From positions 1 through 13,492 of the forward strand of contig CAZGSG010000150.1 of the NCBI GenBank assembly GCA_964528095.1: a stretch of 13,492 nucleotides of DNA, read 5' to 3'. A program made the translations under genes and the position numbers. The stretch is from CAZGSG01 sp964528095 (GTDB lineage: Bacteria > Bacteroidota > Bacteroidia > Chitinophagales > Chitinophagaceae). The number at the start of each line of letters is the position of its first letter. The stretch's first letter is position 1. Below are positions 13,017-13,492 of this stretch, one piece after another. The notes beneath the pieces are model-generated. The model was not told the origin of the DNA. It did no database searches and worked only from the letters and a program-made list of their open reading frames with translations.

Positions 13017-13492
13017 TTGAAAATCCTGTTGTGTGTACTCATATTCCTTACCCTTTTACAGGGATGTAATTTATCTTCTTCAAAAAAAGAAAAGACAACC
13101 GCAGAAGATTCGCTGCAATACTATCCTCCCACCCCGGGTAAACTTCCACAGCAGCAATTCAGGAACTATTTCAGAATACTGGATCATTTTTTTGACAGCA
13201 TGCTCGTAAAAAAAGGATTCAATGGAAGTATCCTCATTGCAAAACAGGGAGAGATCCTTTATGAAAAATACTGCGGCTACAGGGATCTCCGGCTAAAGGA
13301 TTCGCTCACAGATACAACTTCCTTTCATCTCGCTTCCACCAGTAAACCCTTTACAGCAATGGCTGTATTAAGAATGGTACAGGAAAATAAACTCTCGCTC
13401 ACTGATCCAATCGATCATTTTTTCCCGGGTCTTCCTTATCCCGGCATAACGGTACAAATGCTGTTGAACCATCGCAGCGGCTTACCCAATTA
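13017..13492 (+). CDS. Lipoprotein serine hydrolase (beta-lactamase family), 5' part
   Basis: The first 158 codons of a serine hydrolase of the class C beta-lactamase / penicillin-binding type (PF00144), cut off by the window end. The N-terminus is a lipoprotein signal peptide, KILLCVLIFLTLLQGC, with lipidated Cys17. The domain begins near FNGSILIAKQGEILYEKYCGY. The nucleophile motif is HLASTSKPFTAMA, with Ser107-x-x-Lys110. PIDHFFPGLPYPGITVQMLLNHRSGLPN is the usual stretch before the Tyr-x-Asn motif, which lies beyond the window. The start is taken as TTG at 13017, because an in-frame stop lies at 12993-12995, no ATG follows it, and TTG gives a normal lipoprotein leader. The substrate is unknown; many members are esterases or peptidases rather than beta-lactamases. 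Confidence 0.88.
   Translation, partial: MKILLCVLIFLTLLQGCNLSSSKKEKTTAEDSLQYYPPTPGKLPQQQFRNYFRILDHFFDSMLVKKGFNGSILIAKQGEILYEKYCGYRDLRLKDSLTDTTSFHLASTSKPFTAMAVLRMVQENKLSLTDPIDHFFPGLPYPGITVQMLLNHRSGLPN

Overview
The window looks like a chromosomal segment of a Bacteroidota bacterium, most likely a member of the Chitinophagaceae. The evidence is threefold. The protein families fit: a LytS/LytTR pair, a PD40 propeller protein, a signal peptidase I with a long N-terminal extension, and a sigma-54 activator without HTH. Shine-Dalgarno sequences are absent. Several genes are preceded by the Bacteroidota -7 box TAnnTTTG. No species can be named from the sequence alone.

Layout. Bases 1-5702 are all on the minus strand, in coordinate order: cytidine deaminase (3' end cut off by the window edge), signal peptidase I (lepB), a sigma-54 response regulator, pyruvate dehydrogenase E1 beta (pdhB), and a small lipoprotein with a duplicated four-cysteine domain. 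Divergent from the lipoprotein is a YpdA-type FAD/NAD(P) oxidoreductase (5789-6781, +). It converges on a secreted PD40 beta-propeller protein (7167-8150, -). Divergent from that is an overlapping LytS-type kinase and LytTR regulator operon (8354-10109, +). A 663-base gap follows, holding hairpins, a perfect 16-base palindrome and one doubtful small membrane ORF. Next come a membrane-anchored protein of unknown function (10773-12191, +), a PaiA-like GNAT acetyltransferase (12268-12786, -), and the 5' end of a lipoprotein serine hydrolase (13017 to window end, +).

The genes are mostly housekeeping or signalling and do not form one pathway. The clear functional units are the kinase/regulator operon and possibly lepB-cdd. 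No integrase, transposase, CRISPR array, tRNA or rRNA was seen.

The most unusual feature is a family of AT-rich palindromic elements scattered between genes, eight arm-bearing units in 13.5 kb. Each has arms of about 23-35 bases built from AATTCAAAA/TTTTGAATT-type words, and many have a central ACTCC...GGAGT hairpin. Most lie within 0-4 bases of a stop codon. Two convergent, unrelated genes end inside such arms, so both proteins carry the same C-terminal tail KFKSQN. The elements occur as compact palindromes, as half elements with one arm plus core, and once as arms around about 110 bases between divergent genes. I know of no named family matching them, but I cannot search.
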